DNA of 64,000 nucleotides, taken from Colwellia sp. TT2012. GTDB lineage: Bacteria > Pseudomonadota > Gammaproteobacteria > Enterobacterales > Alteromonadaceae. Every line of letters starts with the position of its first letter. The stretch's first letter is position 1. Both the position numbers and the translations under genes were made by a program. The stretch spans positions 496,001 to 560,000 of the forward strand of contig NZ_LJYX01000021.1 in the NCBI RefSeq assembly GCF_001440345.1, in the 5' to 3' direction. The notes beneath the pieces are model-generated. The model saw only the letters and a list, made by a program, of their open reading frames with translations, did not search any database and was not told the DNA's origin. This document shows positions 35,868 through 44,672 of the stretch, piece by piece.

Positions 35868-36116
35868 CTAATCAGTTAAAATATCGAGGGCTTGTTGTAA
35901 TCCTTTTTGCTGTTGCTTAATATTTTTAATCTCTTCTAGTATATCTTCTAGCCTTTCCAGCTTCTTTTTAGTTTTCCTTAAATCGTTAACGACTGAAACA
36001 TGATTAACGATAGCTTTCTTTGCTGCTCCAGCTGCGGTTGCTTCACTGTAGTGTTGCTTGAGTTCGTCAACGAACTCGACGAACTCAGGTTCTGATTCAT
36101 TAATTTTTATTAGCAT
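35868..36116 (-). CDS. small coiled-coil protein of the minus-strand inovirus operon
   Basis: An 82-residue protein with a predicted coiled coil: KTKKKLERLEDILEEIKNI and QQKGLQQALDILTD form the C-terminal half. No family recognised. The ATG at 36116 overlaps the TAA of the 45-residue gene before it (TAATG), so I prefer it to the upstream in-frame ATG at 36146. Confidence 0.65.
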   Translation of the reverse strand: MLIKINESEPEFVEFVDELKQHYSEATAAGAAKKAIVNHVSVVNDLRKTKKKLERLEDILEEIKNIKQQQKGLQQALDILTD

Positions 36117-36253
36117 TAGTTTTCTTCTCCACATGGGCAAGTCCAAGTTTCACTACTGTAGTTAGATACTGGATTATAAAAAGCTTCTACATGATGCAGT
36201 GTTTCGCTGTCGCAGCTGTCGCAGTGGCATAGCTCTCTGGTTTCATTAATCAT
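36116..36253 (-). CDS. 45-residue zinc-ribbon-like protein
   Basis: The protein begins MINETRELCHCDSCDSETLH and ends TWTCPCGEEN. Cys pairs CHC/DSC and CPC, with His in between, suggest a small zinc-binding fold. The start overlaps the previous stop (ATGA) and the stop overlaps the next start (TAATG). It is too short for standard ORF calling but is embedded in a fully coupled operon. Role unknown; regulatory or DNA-binding function is possible. Confidence 0.65.
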   Translation of the reverse strand: MINETRELCHCDSCDSETLHHVEAFYNPVSNYSSETWTCPCGEEN

Positions 36254-36441
36254 TGGTTAATTCCTTTTATACGACCTGTTTTAATATTTCTAACAATTGA
36301 TGGTACTAAGTTACGGTTTTCACAGCATATTGTAGCCATAAGTTTTAAATCATCTGCACAATAATCAGGTATCCAAAGAGTGATTTTCTTTAAGCCTTTG
36401 TCGCGCATTGTTTGCTCATACATAGCATTTCGTGAAGTCAT
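36250..36441 (-). CDS. small DNA-binding-like protein (ribbon-helix-helix candidate)
   Basis: A 63-residue basic protein with KKITLWIPDYCADDLKLMA, a beta-strand-then-helix pattern like ribbon-helix-helix repressors, and a basic tail. It would be the regulator of the minus-strand operon. The start lies four bases beyond the previous stop, and its TGA overlaps the next ATG. Confidence 0.55.
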   Translation of the reverse strand: MTSRNAMYEQTMRDKGLKKITLWIPDYCADDLKLMATICCENRNLVPSIVRNIKTGRIKGINQ

Positions 36442-36444
36442 GTT

Positions 36445-36669
36445 TTAGCCCTCGTCACTGGTGACGGTGGCGTTAAGAAACTTTTCAGCCACTTCAAAAG
36501 TTCCTGTTCTTGTTCCATCACATGGCAGCTCTAGCTCTTGGGTATTCGTATTTAGCTTGAACGTCTTAGCTCCCCAAATATGTTTGATTAGACACAACAC
36601 TTTGCTGTTCGTTAAGTTGGTTATAGCAAATTCGTTTTTTTCTAAGTTAGACCATGATAGTAAAAGCAT
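36445..36669 (-). CDS. first gene of the minus-strand inovirus operon, 74 residues
   Basis: A 74-residue protein without a recognised family (contains NLEKNEFAITNLTNSKVLC and LELPCDGTRTGTFE). A nearly identical truncated copy stands next to tRNA-Pro at 16136-16333. Its conservation through the duplication supports its being a real gene. Upstream DNA (R2) is shared with R1 and should carry the promoter. Confidence 0.65.
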   Translation of the reverse strand: MLLLSWSNLEKNEFAITNLTNSKVLCLIKHIWGAKTFKLNTNTQELELPCDGTRTGTFEVAEKFLNATVTSDEG

Positions 36670-37043
36670 TCTGTTAGTTCCTTGATAGCTTCAATTTAAT
36701 GTGTACCCGTTTCGTAGAAACATAGGGGTGCGCGCTTAATTTGATGCTAATCAAACAGAGTGAGAGAATAATTTTGTCAATGAAAATCAAGGAGTGTCTG
36801 AGGTTATTTTCGTCTCTTTGAAAATGTTCTTAGAAACCTTTATTTTACTTTACTAAATTAGGCTTGAAGCTCTTTGGAACCTTCTTTTGAACTTTTGTTT
36901 GTTTTTGTTTGTTCGTTTTTTTTATTGGTTTTGGTAGCGAACGACGAGGACGAGGGCGAAGCCTGAGCAACGAGGAAGAGTGGAGAGCGGAAAACCCCCG
37001 TCATGTATTACGGGGGTAGATTCCACCAAACAATGCGGCTTTA
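36462..37043 (+). repeat. direct repeat R2 (partner of R1)
   Basis: Includes most of the 74-residue gene and its upstream region, and ends with the hairpin CCCCCGT (36995-37001) / ACGGGGG (37010-37016) and the tail GGTAGATTCCACCA. The sequence between R1 and R2 is 20 kb. Small insertions and differences of a few percent show that the copies are not recent. Confidence 0.88.
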
Positions 37044-37397
37044 GCTCAATACCCTTGTTTTTTATCTATATAATACTTATCCCACTCACTAATGTGAGGG
37101 ATAAGTCTTCAGGGGAACCTATATAACTATTCATTGTCAAAGCTTACAGTGATTTGTATATTAAATTTGTCTTCATGTAGTTAATACACAAAATAGCCGT
37201 TTAATATAGGAGCTCATATTTGACCTGAAATTGTTTAAAATTAGGTAAATAACGGTACTAATTAAATACATTATCCATAAGCAACTTTTACTATATATGT
37301 TACACTTAATGTTACATTAAATGTTACGCATCTTGTGTAAGGTGTGTTACCTTTTAACTGCTTTAGTTTTGCATTCAAATAACCTACTAGGAATATA
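37044..37397 (+). other. promoter region of the three-gene operon
   Basis: No gene. The AT-rich upstream part is followed by an iteron array before the next operon (described separately). CTAGGAATATA precedes the first start codon. Confidence 0.5.
37298..37350. promoter_or_regulatory. TGTTAC iterons upstream of the three-gene operon
   Basis: TGTTAC occurs at 37298, 37310 and 37322, exactly 12 bases apart, and again at 37345. A spacing close to one helical turn puts the sites on one face of the DNA, as for a cooperative repressor. The second gene of the operon contains a helix-turn-helix and is the natural candidate binder. Confidence 0.65.
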
Positions 37398-38267
37398 ATG
37401 AAATTTAACAATTCACCACATCTTTTTACCCAAACCAAACTTGTGTTTGATAAAGATTTTGCGACATTGTCAGAAGAGTTATACAACTTGTTGCATGTTG
37501 ATTTTTCTCAAATAAATTTTGGCCAATTAATTGAAAATGATGAAACCTCACATACAATAAATATAGGTTTATCTGGAGGACATACAACTCAATCTTTAAA
37601 ACGTGTTGGCTACCGGAATGACAATATAGATTTTATTGTTGTTTTTGGTCGAAATATGATTGAAATAAATACCACAAATTACATTGATAAATCGACATTT
37701 AAAAATGATGTAGACCAAATATTAAGTATTTTTCGGAAGCATAAATTTATTGATGCTATGAATCTCACAGAGGTAACAGTGTCAAATGTTAATTTGTTTA
37801 TGGCATGTTCTGGATTAAAAGTTAAAGATATGTTTGATGAACATGTAGTTCTCCCCTTCTCGCAATTAACTTCAAAAGAAGATGAGTGTGCGAGATATGG
37901 CCGACATAATTACGTTCAAGTCATAGACAAAGGAATCGTTAAACTAAATATTGATATAGAGCAGCATAGTGTAGATATACATAATGTTTATAAGAATGGA
38001 GGTTCGTGTAAGCTTATTCCTGATTCCTTAGGTGAGAATAATGCAGACTTCACTCTTAATATAGATATCAAGAAATATCTCGAAATTTCAGACAGTGATG
38101 ATAGTTATGTAATTCTTACTTCTTCTGCTTCTATGATCATGAGTTCACCATTCGGAAGCTTGGAGGGAACGGATTTCACAACAAATGTAGAAAAACTAGG
38201 TGGCTATAGTAGAGGCGTATTTGAAGAGTTTAGGTCTATTGAAAAAACCAACCAAGTATGGAAATAA
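37398..38267 (+). CDS. TIGR04255-like protein, first gene of an unknown operon
   Basis: A 289-residue cytosolic protein. N-terminal FNNSPHLFTQTKLVFD, a middle beta-rich part and IDFIVVFGRNMIEINTTNY resemble the sporadically distributed TIGR04255 family, of unknown function. No catalytic motif is evident. It is followed nine bases later by the second gene and preceded by the iterons. The operon lies between the inovirus right end and the intact integrase, the usual location for variable defence cargo. Confidence 0.45.
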   Translation: MKFNNSPHLFTQTKLVFDKDFATLSEELYNLLHVDFSQINFGQLIENDETSHTINIGLSGGHTTQSLKRVGYRNDNIDFIVVFGRNMIEINTTNYIDKSTFKNDVDQILSIFRKHKFIDAMNLTEVTVSNVNLFMACSGLKVKDMFDEHVVLPFSQLTSKEDECARYGRHNYVQVIDKGIVKLNIDIEQHSVDIHNVYKNGGSCKLIPDSLGENNADFTLNIDIKKYLEISDSDDSYVILTSSASMIMSSPFGSLEGTDFTTNVEKLGGYSRGVFEEFRSIEKTNQVWK

Positions 38268-38276
38268 GGAGGTCAA

Positions 38277-38834
38277 ATGAACAGTTATAATTTAGGCAAC
38301 TTAACTAATGAATTTCCAATTTATTCGCTTGATAATATAGTAAATATTCGGCGCCCTTCAATTGAGGTTCATATTAAGAATATTAACAATCATGTAGTTT
38401 ACATTCTTAATGAAACAGATAAGTGTTTATCAATAAAAAGTGAACTTAATACTTTTAAAATTCTTGATCTTGTTATCAGAGCAAAGTCAGTATTAGGGAT
38501 GGGGAAAATAGATGTATCAAAACATTTGAAAATTTCTCGTCAGACGCTTGAACGCCATATATTAGGTAGAACCATTGACGCTAAAATAATTCCAAAGTAT
38601 GAATTTTTAAATGATATTATCAATACATTAGAATCTCAATTTGGCACTAAAATTTCAGACTATAGTGGTAATATTATAGTTGATGGCACAACCTTTCGTG
38701 AATATTTCAAATCAGGTGCAACCGACCTTATTGATAAAGCGAAAAAACTTTTAGCTAAAACTGAAAATGCCAGTGTTGCGCCCTACCAGACTCCAAATAG
38801 AAATCGAACAATTGGAGTTGGTAAGCAAGGATGA
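38277..38834 (+). CDS. helix-turn-helix protein, second gene of the operon
   Basis: A 185-residue protein. The segment MGKIDVSKHLKISRQTLERH (about residues 79-98) is a good helix-turn-helix. The surroundings are helical and beta-mixed, with no family recognised. It has a strong ribosome site (GGAGGTC). The third gene overlaps its stop (ATGA). A repressor or antitoxin role is plausible. Confidence 0.55.
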   Translation: MNSYNLGNLTNEFPIYSLDNIVNIRRPSIEVHIKNINNHVVYILNETDKCLSIKSELNTFKILDLVIRAKSVLGMGKIDVSKHLKISRQTLERHILGRTIDAKIIPKYEFLNDIINTLESQFGTKISDYSGNIIVDGTTFREYFKSGATDLIDKAKKLLAKTENASVAPYQTPNRNRTIGVGKQG

Positions 38835-39688
38835 TGAATAGCAAGGAGTTAAGACAAGGCGATATATTAAAATTCATAAGCGCTCCAAATAAGGATGAAA
38901 TTCAGATAATAAAAGATGGACGACTTGGGGCTTTTAGCCAAAGCCCTTTTGACATCGAAAATTGTCTGCTTGTTTTATCTCAAGATTGCACTATCTCAGG
39001 TAATGGAAAGCATGTTGAACTTATTCAAATAAAACCTAAAGATCAGTCACAATATAATATAGAGCAGGGCTTATCCACTGGTAAGGATTATAATAGACTG
39101 ATTTTTACAGATTCAAACGGTAATATTTGGCTTGGGGAACCGCATCTTATTACAGCTATCAAGCATGATAGATATAATAAAACTTTAATAGATTCTTTAG
39201 AAAAGCATTCTAAACTTACCAATAACAGTATGACAACTGTGCTGAACTGGCGTATTGGCTATTATAACAGAGAGCCTTTTCCACATAACTTTAACTCTTG
39301 GTTTAGTACTGTACTTGTGGAAGGTGATTTTATATCAAGATTAACCGATCTCCATGAGGTGATTAGAGATATACATATCTGGGTATCCCCCGAAAAAGAA
39401 GAATATGCAAAAAAATACCATGTAGCTATTACAGCCGTAACTTATGCTCAAGAGCTTCATGATAGTCCTGCCAGTAAGTTAATGGATGAACTGATAAAAA
39501 GCTTAGCAGATAAATATTGTTCTGAATTGGTTATGTTAGCTATAGAACAAGAGGTAATTGATATTGAACTACCTCAAAATGTTACTGTACTTCCTGTCAC
39601 ACCAAGTGATGAATTCACTTTTGCGAATGCTGATGTAATGCGCAGGTTTAATCTTAATTATATTTGCAATAAAGCAATTCTTGAATAG
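38831..39688 (+). CDS. unknown protein with SQDCTI motif, third gene of the operon
   Basis: A 285-residue soluble protein. RQGDILKF near the start and LVLSQDCTISGNGKHVELI near residue 47 recall a family of uncharacterised proteins with a QDCD motif found sporadically in bacteria. IGYYNREPFPHNFNSWF follows. I cannot assign a reaction. Translational overlap with the HTH gene and a shared operon suggest that the three proteins act together. Confidence 0.45.
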   Translation: MMNSKELRQGDILKFISAPNKDEIQIIKDGRLGAFSQSPFDIENCLLVLSQDCTISGNGKHVELIQIKPKDQSQYNIEQGLSTGKDYNRLIFTDSNGNIWLGEPHLITAIKHDRYNKTLIDSLEKHSKLTNNSMTTVLNWRIGYYNREPFPHNFNSWFSTVLVEGDFISRLTDLHEVIRDIHIWVSPEKEEYAKKYHVAITAVTYAQELHDSPASKLMDELIKSLADKYCSELVMLAIEQEVIDIELPQNVTVLPVTPSDEFTFANADVMRRFNLNYICNKAILE

Positions 39689-39824
39689 TCATACGTAGAA
39701 GTGTTCAAATTAGCTATATCGATAGACAATTATCAAAAGTGCAAAACTTTTTGATTACTCATACTTACTCTAATTATCAATTTCATCTTTATTAAATGAT
39801 CCCTACAGACTCCCTGATATTACT

Positions 39825-40895
39825 CTAAGAATCTAATTTAAATTTATCATGCAACTTATGAGGGAATAGCTGAGTATACACTTGCCATAATATATTCAAA
39901 TTTCTATGGCCTGTCACCTGCGCGACCTCTTCAATGCTATAACCTTTCTCAAAGAGCCTAGATGCGCCCTCTCGTCTTAAGTCATGGTATCTTAGGTCAG
40001 TTATACCTAAATCATTCCTAACACGCTGAAAACCTGCTGTGACAGACCTAGAATTATAAGGAAATATTCTATCATCCGTTTCTGACTGCTTTTTCACTAA
40101 GTCATATGAACCGGCAAGCAATGGCACGATCATATGGTTACCTTCTTTTTTCCTTGGGTCTTTCCTGTCTCGTACAATTACTGTTTTATGTGCATGGTTT
40201 AAGTCTTTCCATTCGATTTTACAAACTTCTCCTATTCTCATGCAGGTAAGTATTGAAAAGTTAAGAATATCAACAAATGGAATATTACTTCCTTGCTTGT
40301 TCTGTCTTTCAGTTAATGCGGCTGTTAACTTTTCCAGTTCATCTTCTGTAGGTCTACGTGTTCGTTTTTGGCTTTTACCGACTAACTTCATTTCAATTAG
40401 TACAGGTACAGCATCTTCAAAGATTTTCCAGTTGGTCGTTACATCAAAAACAGGCATCGCTATTTTCATTACACTGCGTAAATATGCAATATCATGATAA
40501 ATAGTTGCTCCTCCAGCCCCTGCTGCTCTTCGCATTTTACAATGAGCTATTAAATCACTGCTTTTAAGCTGGTTGGATAGTACATCTGCTATTGGACAAT
40601 CTCTTAGCATTTTCACCACGTACTGCTTAGTTCTGCCAGTAGCCGCCCACAAATCAGCATCATTAAAGTACAGATCTAATAGTTCGCCAATTGTAATTAT
40701 TTTGTCTTGTTTAATTATGCTATTTAGCTCGGCTTTTTCTTTTTGTATTTTGCCCCATGTTTTAGCTAATTCTTTTTTACTGAAAGTTCGTGTTTCTCTA
40801 TGTATAATTACACCATTCTTTTTTACGCGTACAGTGCAACGAAAACTAGCGTCTCCATTTGCTCTTATGCGTTTATCAATTGTTACTGATGCCAT
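39825..40895 (-). CDS. dusA-associated tyrosine integrase (intact)
   Basis: A 356-residue site-specific recombinase. The catalytic residues are complete: Arg in SILTCMRIGEVCKIEW, His304-x-x-Arg307 (HDLRR), His330 (GHRN) and Tyr340 (VYTQL). It sits 107 bases before dusA and points away from it, the arrangement reported for integrases that use the 5' end of dusA as their attachment site. Two decayed relatives lie at 17753-18318 and 19990-21051. It is likely to be functional. Confidence 0.93.
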   Translation of the reverse strand: MASVTIDKRIRANGDASFRCTVRVKKNGVIIHRETRTFSKKELAKTWGKIQKEKAELNSIIKQDKIITIGELLDLYFNDADLWAATGRTKQYVVKMLRDCPIADVLSNQLKSSDLIAHCKMRRAAGAGGATIYHDIAYLRSVMKIAMPVFDVTTNWKIFEDAVPVLIEMKLVGKSQKRTRRPTEDELEKLTAALTERQNKQGSNIPFVDILNFSILTCMRIGEVCKIEWKDLNHAHKTVIVRDRKDPRKKEGNHMIVPLLAGSYDLVKKQSETDDRIFPYNSRSVTAGFQRVRNDLGITDLRYHDLRREGASRLFEKGYSIEEVAQVTGHRNLNILWQVYTQLFPHKLHDKFKLDS

Positions 40896-41001
40896 TGTAT
40901 TATCCTTAATCGTCCTACTAAAAATGGAACACTATTGGAACACCGTATATGGAAACTCAACGAAAGTACAGGCGATACAAGGCTATTCGGAGTATAACTT
41001 A

Positions 41002-42012
41002 ATGACCACAAACAAGGCCTCAAAGCCAGTAAACACAAGCTCTACAATCAATCACAGGCTAAGCGTTGCGCCCATGCTAGATTGGACCGATAAACATTGT
41101 CGTTACTTTTATCGACTAATGTCACAACACACTGTGCTTTACACAGAAATGATAACTACTGGCGCTATTTTACACGGTAAAGGTAATTATTTAACCTATA
41201 ACGATGCGGAACACCCTTTAGTATTACAACTTGGTGGCAGTGATGTTAAAGCAATGACTGAATGCGCAAAAATCGCCGAACAATATGGCTATGATGAAAT
41301 TAATATCAATGTCGGTTGTCCATCAGATAGAGTACAAAACGGTCGCTTCGGTGCATGTTTAATGGCTGAGCCATCTTTAGTTGCCGAGTGTGTTGATCAA
41401 ATGCAAGCAGCGACTAATATCCCCGTTACCGTAAAATCACGTATAGGTATTGATGATCTAGACTCTTACGAATTTTTGCATACCTTTATCGAGCAGGTGG
41501 CACAAGCCGGTTGCCAACATTTCATAATCCATGCAAGGAAAGCTTGGTTAACGGGGTTAAGCCCTAAACAGAACCGTGATGTTCCCCCGCTAGACTATAA
41601 ACGGGTCTACCAGTTGAAGAGTGATTTTGATGCCTTAGAAATATCCATTAACGGTGGTATCAAGTCTTTCTCTGAGGCTAATGAACATCTTCAACATATT
41701 GATGGAGTGATGATAGGCCGTGAGATATATAACAGCCCCTATATGCTAGTCGATGCTGATAGTGATATATACCAATCAAATGAAGGTAAATTATCAAGAA
41801 CAGAAGTTATTGAGTTAATGGTTCCCTATATCAATAATACGGTTAAGGATGGTGGTAGGGCTTGGCACATATTGCGCCACATGCTTGGCCTTTGTAATGG
41901 TTTAACCGGGGCGCGTAAATTTAGGCAGCACTTGAGTGAATGTGCCGGTAAAGATGGGGCAGACGGGCAAGTGCTTCTTGATGCATTTTCTAAGGTGACC
42001 TTGTCTGAATAA
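41002..42012 (+). CDS. dusA: tRNA-dihydrouridine synthase A
   Basis: An FMN enzyme that reduces uridines 20/20a in the D-loop of tRNAs. Signatures are SVAPMLDWTDKHCRYFYRL, ININVGCPSDRVQNGRFGACLM (catalytic Cys within NVGCPS), VTVKSRIGID and INGGIKS. The ATG at 41002 gives 336 residues. The ORF extends upstream through the integrase promoter region, but that part is not DusA. The first 20 or so codons were supplied by the last inserted element, so the native 5' end and promoter have been replaced. Confidence 0.95.
   Translation: MTTNKASKPVNTSSTINHRLSVAPMLDWTDKHCRYFYRLMSQHTVLYTEMITTGAILHGKGNYLTYNDAEHPLVLQLGGSDVKAMTECAKIAEQYGYDEININVGCPSDRVQNGRFGACLMAEPSLVAECVDQMQAATNIPVTVKSRIGIDDLDSYEFLHTFIEQVAQAGCQHFIIHARKAWLTGLSPKQNRDVPPLDYKRVYQLKSDFDALEISINGGIKSFSEANEHLQHIDGVMIGREIYNSPYMLVDADSDIYQSNEGKLSRTEVIELMVPYINNTVKDGGRAWHILRHMLGLCNGLTGARKFRQHLSECAGKDGADGQVLLDAFSKVTLSE
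41056..41087. other. dusA attachment site (att) core
   Basis: The 32 bases from AGGCTAAGCGTTGCGCC through ATGCTAGATTGGAC are repeated at 21212-21243 with three differences. Similarity upstream covers the integrase promoter, while downstream sequences are unrelated. The crossover must lie within or near this core. Confidence 0.8.
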
Positions 42013-43154
42013 GGTCCTGATTATCTCAATTTCGGGAATTGATGTCCCGTTATTGAGAGCCTGTGCTTTATAACGTATGTGAATTAAACCATTCTAGAAC
42101 AAATTTAACTATAAAATAGTAGTTATGACCAAACCATTACCTATCTAAAAAATACATCTTAACCTTATAGCCCTGATTAAAATAAATAATCAATAAATTC
42201 ATATAGATATAAAATATTAGCGATCATGGCACAACCTTTGTAACACTTATGGCAACTTAGTAATAACTACTAACACTTTCGCACAAAAATTCGTACGAAT
42301 ATTATACGCAAAAGATTACAAGGAATAAAGGAATAACAATGTTAGATTTAAACACTTTATTTATATTAACAATGATCCCTGGCTCTGCCATGCTTCTCAC
42401 TTCAATGATTGTCGGTGTTTTTGAATCAAAGCACTAAGCCCCTAAATTCAACGTTAGTTTTGACCCGCTAAGTTTTATGTTGCGTTTTTTATGCAAGAAA
42501 TATGAACTGACTTATGCACTAAGTATTATGGTTGATCACCATGAATATAAAGCTATATCAATGCGAAAATTCACCTGAACCATGACATTAAAATACCTTA
42601 TTATAATGTCATCGGTGTTTTTCAAGTCAGTTGTCACCTCATGGTTAAGAGACCTCGAAATAAACCCCATAAACATACTAATTCCGGCGAAATTACGCTT
42701 AGGTGGTTTATAACTTAAATTTGATTGAATAAAAATGTATCAGTAACACAGCAAATTATTTGAATTGAATTTATGGGTTTATTAGAGTGATATTTTAAAT
42801 CCGCTAGTGAATTTCATCACAGCATTATTATACTTTCGGTTTTCACCTAAAAGTTGATAGTTTACTTGCAAACACCCCCGTACTCCCCTTTAAAACACCA
42901 CTAAACAAGTAATTCCTCGTTAAATACGATTAATAGACGCAAAGCCAGAACGCAAGGTAACCTATTGTTTATATTCGCAATTAAAAACCAATCGAAACAA
43001 AAGTGAAGCTTAAATGAAGCGTTACTAATTGTTTGCTGGTTTTTTATTGGTTACACCCATAAATCGCTTGGCGGTAAGGGTAATTACGAACAACGGATTG
43101 AGTAAAAATAACGGCAAGTTCAGGTATGCTATCCTGCGCCTAAACCGCTAAAAT
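42013..43154 (+). other. 1.1-kb intergenic region downstream of dusA
   Basis: Apart from the 32-codon ORF at 42339-42437 I see no gene. It contains an inverted repeat ATGACATT / AATGTCAT near 42582-42614 and CTCAAT / ATTGAG arms just after dusA that may act in termination. Confidence 0.4.
42339..42437 (+). CDS. putative 32-residue membrane peptide
   Basis: ATG 42339 is preceded by AAGGAATAAAGGAATAAC, a plausible double ribosome site, and the product has one hydrophobic helix (TLFILTMIPGSAMLLTSMIV) between charged ends. Too short for standard calling. Single-helix small proteins are common, but conservation cannot be judged from one sequence. Confidence 0.4.
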   Translation: MLDLNTLFILTMIPGSAMLLTSMIVGVFESKH

Positions 43155-44648
43155 TTATCGAATAAATAGCTTATATACCAGCTGATGAATCTTAGTGCCA
43201 AAGGGTGGAAATAATAAAGTGGTAAAGTTTATGCGACCACGTGACAGCACTGATTTTGCATGTGAAAAAGTTTTAAAGCCTTCAATGCCATGATATTGCC
43301 CCATACCTGAAGCGCCAATGCCACCAAAGGGCAGATCATCATTAGCGACATGAAAAGCGGCATCATTAATACACACACCGCCAGCATGGGTTTTTAGTAG
43401 TATCCGTTGTTGAAAGGCTTTGTTAAAACTACAAATATAAAGTGCTAGTGGTCTAGGTTTGTTGTTGACGTAATCAATGGCGTCATTGATGTCATCATAA
43501 GCAACAATAGGCAGTATTGGCCCAAAAATTTCTTCTTGCATCACTAACATATCATCCTTGGTATTAGTCACCAGCGTTAGTGGCATTTTGCGCAGTTCGT
43601 TATGCTCACCAAGCTCGACCTTAGCAATAAGCGGAATGATATTAGCGCCCTTGTCTCTGGCATCCTGCAGTAAATTATCTAAGCGTAACTTTTGCCCGTC
43701 ATTGATAATACTGGTGCAATCTTGATTGTTATTAATACTGGGATACATAGCTTGGTAGCGTGTTTTAAATGCCTGAATAAGTGCCTCAACCTTTGCTTTC
43801 GGGCATAAAATATAATCAGGAGCAACACAAGTTTGTCCTGAGTTAAGTGTTTTCCCCAAAATAAGACGACTGACCGCAGTATTAATATCAATACTATTAT
43901 CAATGATTACTGGTGATTTTCCGCCCAACTCTAACGTCACCGGCACTAAGTTTTCTGCCGCCGCTTTCATCACCAACTTGCCAACAGCTGTGGAGCCAGT
44001 GAAAAACAAATGATCAAAAGCTAACTTAGAAAAAGTAGCCGCCATTTTTGCATCTCCACTAACAATCGCCACTTGCTCTTTGGCAAAAACATTGCTTATT
44101 AGCTCGGCCAATAAAGCGGTGGTATTAGGGGTGAATTCAGACATTTTTATCATGGCGGTATTACCCGCCGCTAGTGCTGCCGTTAAGGGTCCAAATGATA
44201 AAAATACCGGGTAATTCCACGGCGCGATAATACCAATGACGCCTTTAGGCTGATAAATAACGAAGGCTTTGGCTGGCTGAAACAAGAGTCCCACATGTTT
44301 CTTTTCTTTTTTCATCCAGCGCTTGAGGCGCTTAATAGTATAATTAATGCCCATGACCGTACTGAGGATATCGCCAAGTTTAGAATCATCAGCGCTGCGA
44401 TGGCCAAAATCCTTCGATATAGCCTCAATAAAAGCTTGCTGATTATCGATAAGCAAACATTTTAACTTATGCAAATCAGTAATTCTTTGCTGGTAACTTG
44501 GATAAGTGTTTTGCAAAAAATAACTTTTTTGGCCACTAAAACATTGCGCTAAGGCGGCACTGCTCGAAATATCATTACTGGACGAATGTGGCAGTTGCGT
44601 TGAAAAATCTTCTGTTACTTCGAGTGCTGTAGCGACACCATTCATCAT
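43155..44648 (-). CDS. coniferyl aldehyde dehydrogenase-like enzyme
   Basis: An aldehyde dehydrogenase of 497 residues, oxidising aldehydes to acids with NAD(P). It has NYPVFLSFGPLTAALAAGNT (substrate/cofactor region), TLELGGKSP (general base Glu) and NSGQTCVAPDYIL (catalytic Cys). The C-terminal extension with a hydrophobic end matches the membrane-associated coniferyl/fatty aldehyde dehydrogenase subfamily. The gene is followed on the other strand by a decayed GMC alcohol oxidase, which would supply aldehydes, so the two may have been a pathway. Confidence 0.82.
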   Translation of the reverse strand: MMNGVATALEVTEDFSTQLPHSSSNDISSSAALAQCFSGQKSYFLQNTYPSYQQRITDLHKLKCLLIDNQQAFIEAISKDFGHRSADDSKLGDILSTVMGINYTIKRLKRWMKKEKKHVGLLFQPAKAFVIYQPKGVIGIIAPWNYPVFLSFGPLTAALAAGNTAMIKMSEFTPNTTALLAELISNVFAKEQVAIVSGDAKMAATFSKLAFDHLFFTGSTAVGKLVMKAAAENLVPVTLELGGKSPVIIDNSIDINTAVSRLILGKTLNSGQTCVAPDYILCPKAKVEALIQAFKTRYQAMYPSINNNQDCTSIINDGQKLRLDNLLQDARDKGANIIPLIAKVELGEHNELRKMPLTLVTNTKDDMLVMQEEIFGPILPIVAYDDINDAIDYVNNKPRPLALYICSFNKAFQQRILLKTHAGGVCINDAAFHVANDDLPFGGIGASGMGQYHGIEGFKTFSHAKSVLSRGRINFTTLLFPPFGTKIHQLVYKLFIR

Positions 44649-44672
44649 TTTTTATCCTTTAGTAAATATATA

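Larger units (their letters stand above)
29002..37016 (+). mobile_element. filamentous phage (inovirus) prophage
   Basis: Gene order repressor (-), activator, small gene, replication initiator, ssDNA-binding candidate, small membrane protein, major coat, terminator, adsorption protein, pVI-like, 28-residue peptide, Zot/pI, then a minus-strand operon matches inovirus genome organisation. All expected functions are present and uninterrupted. No phage integrase of its own is seen. The exact ends are unknown: I use the repressor end and the CCCCCGT hairpin of R2 as provisional limits. It lies within a larger dusA island. Confidence 0.88.

Noticed and set aside
35720-35920. Plus-strand ORF after zot
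   Set aside because: No ribosome site, overlaps the end of the minus-strand operon, and has no recognisable features.
40573-41001. Long N-terminal extension of dusA
   Set aside because: It runs antisense to the integrase start and its promoter; DusA similarity begins after 41002.
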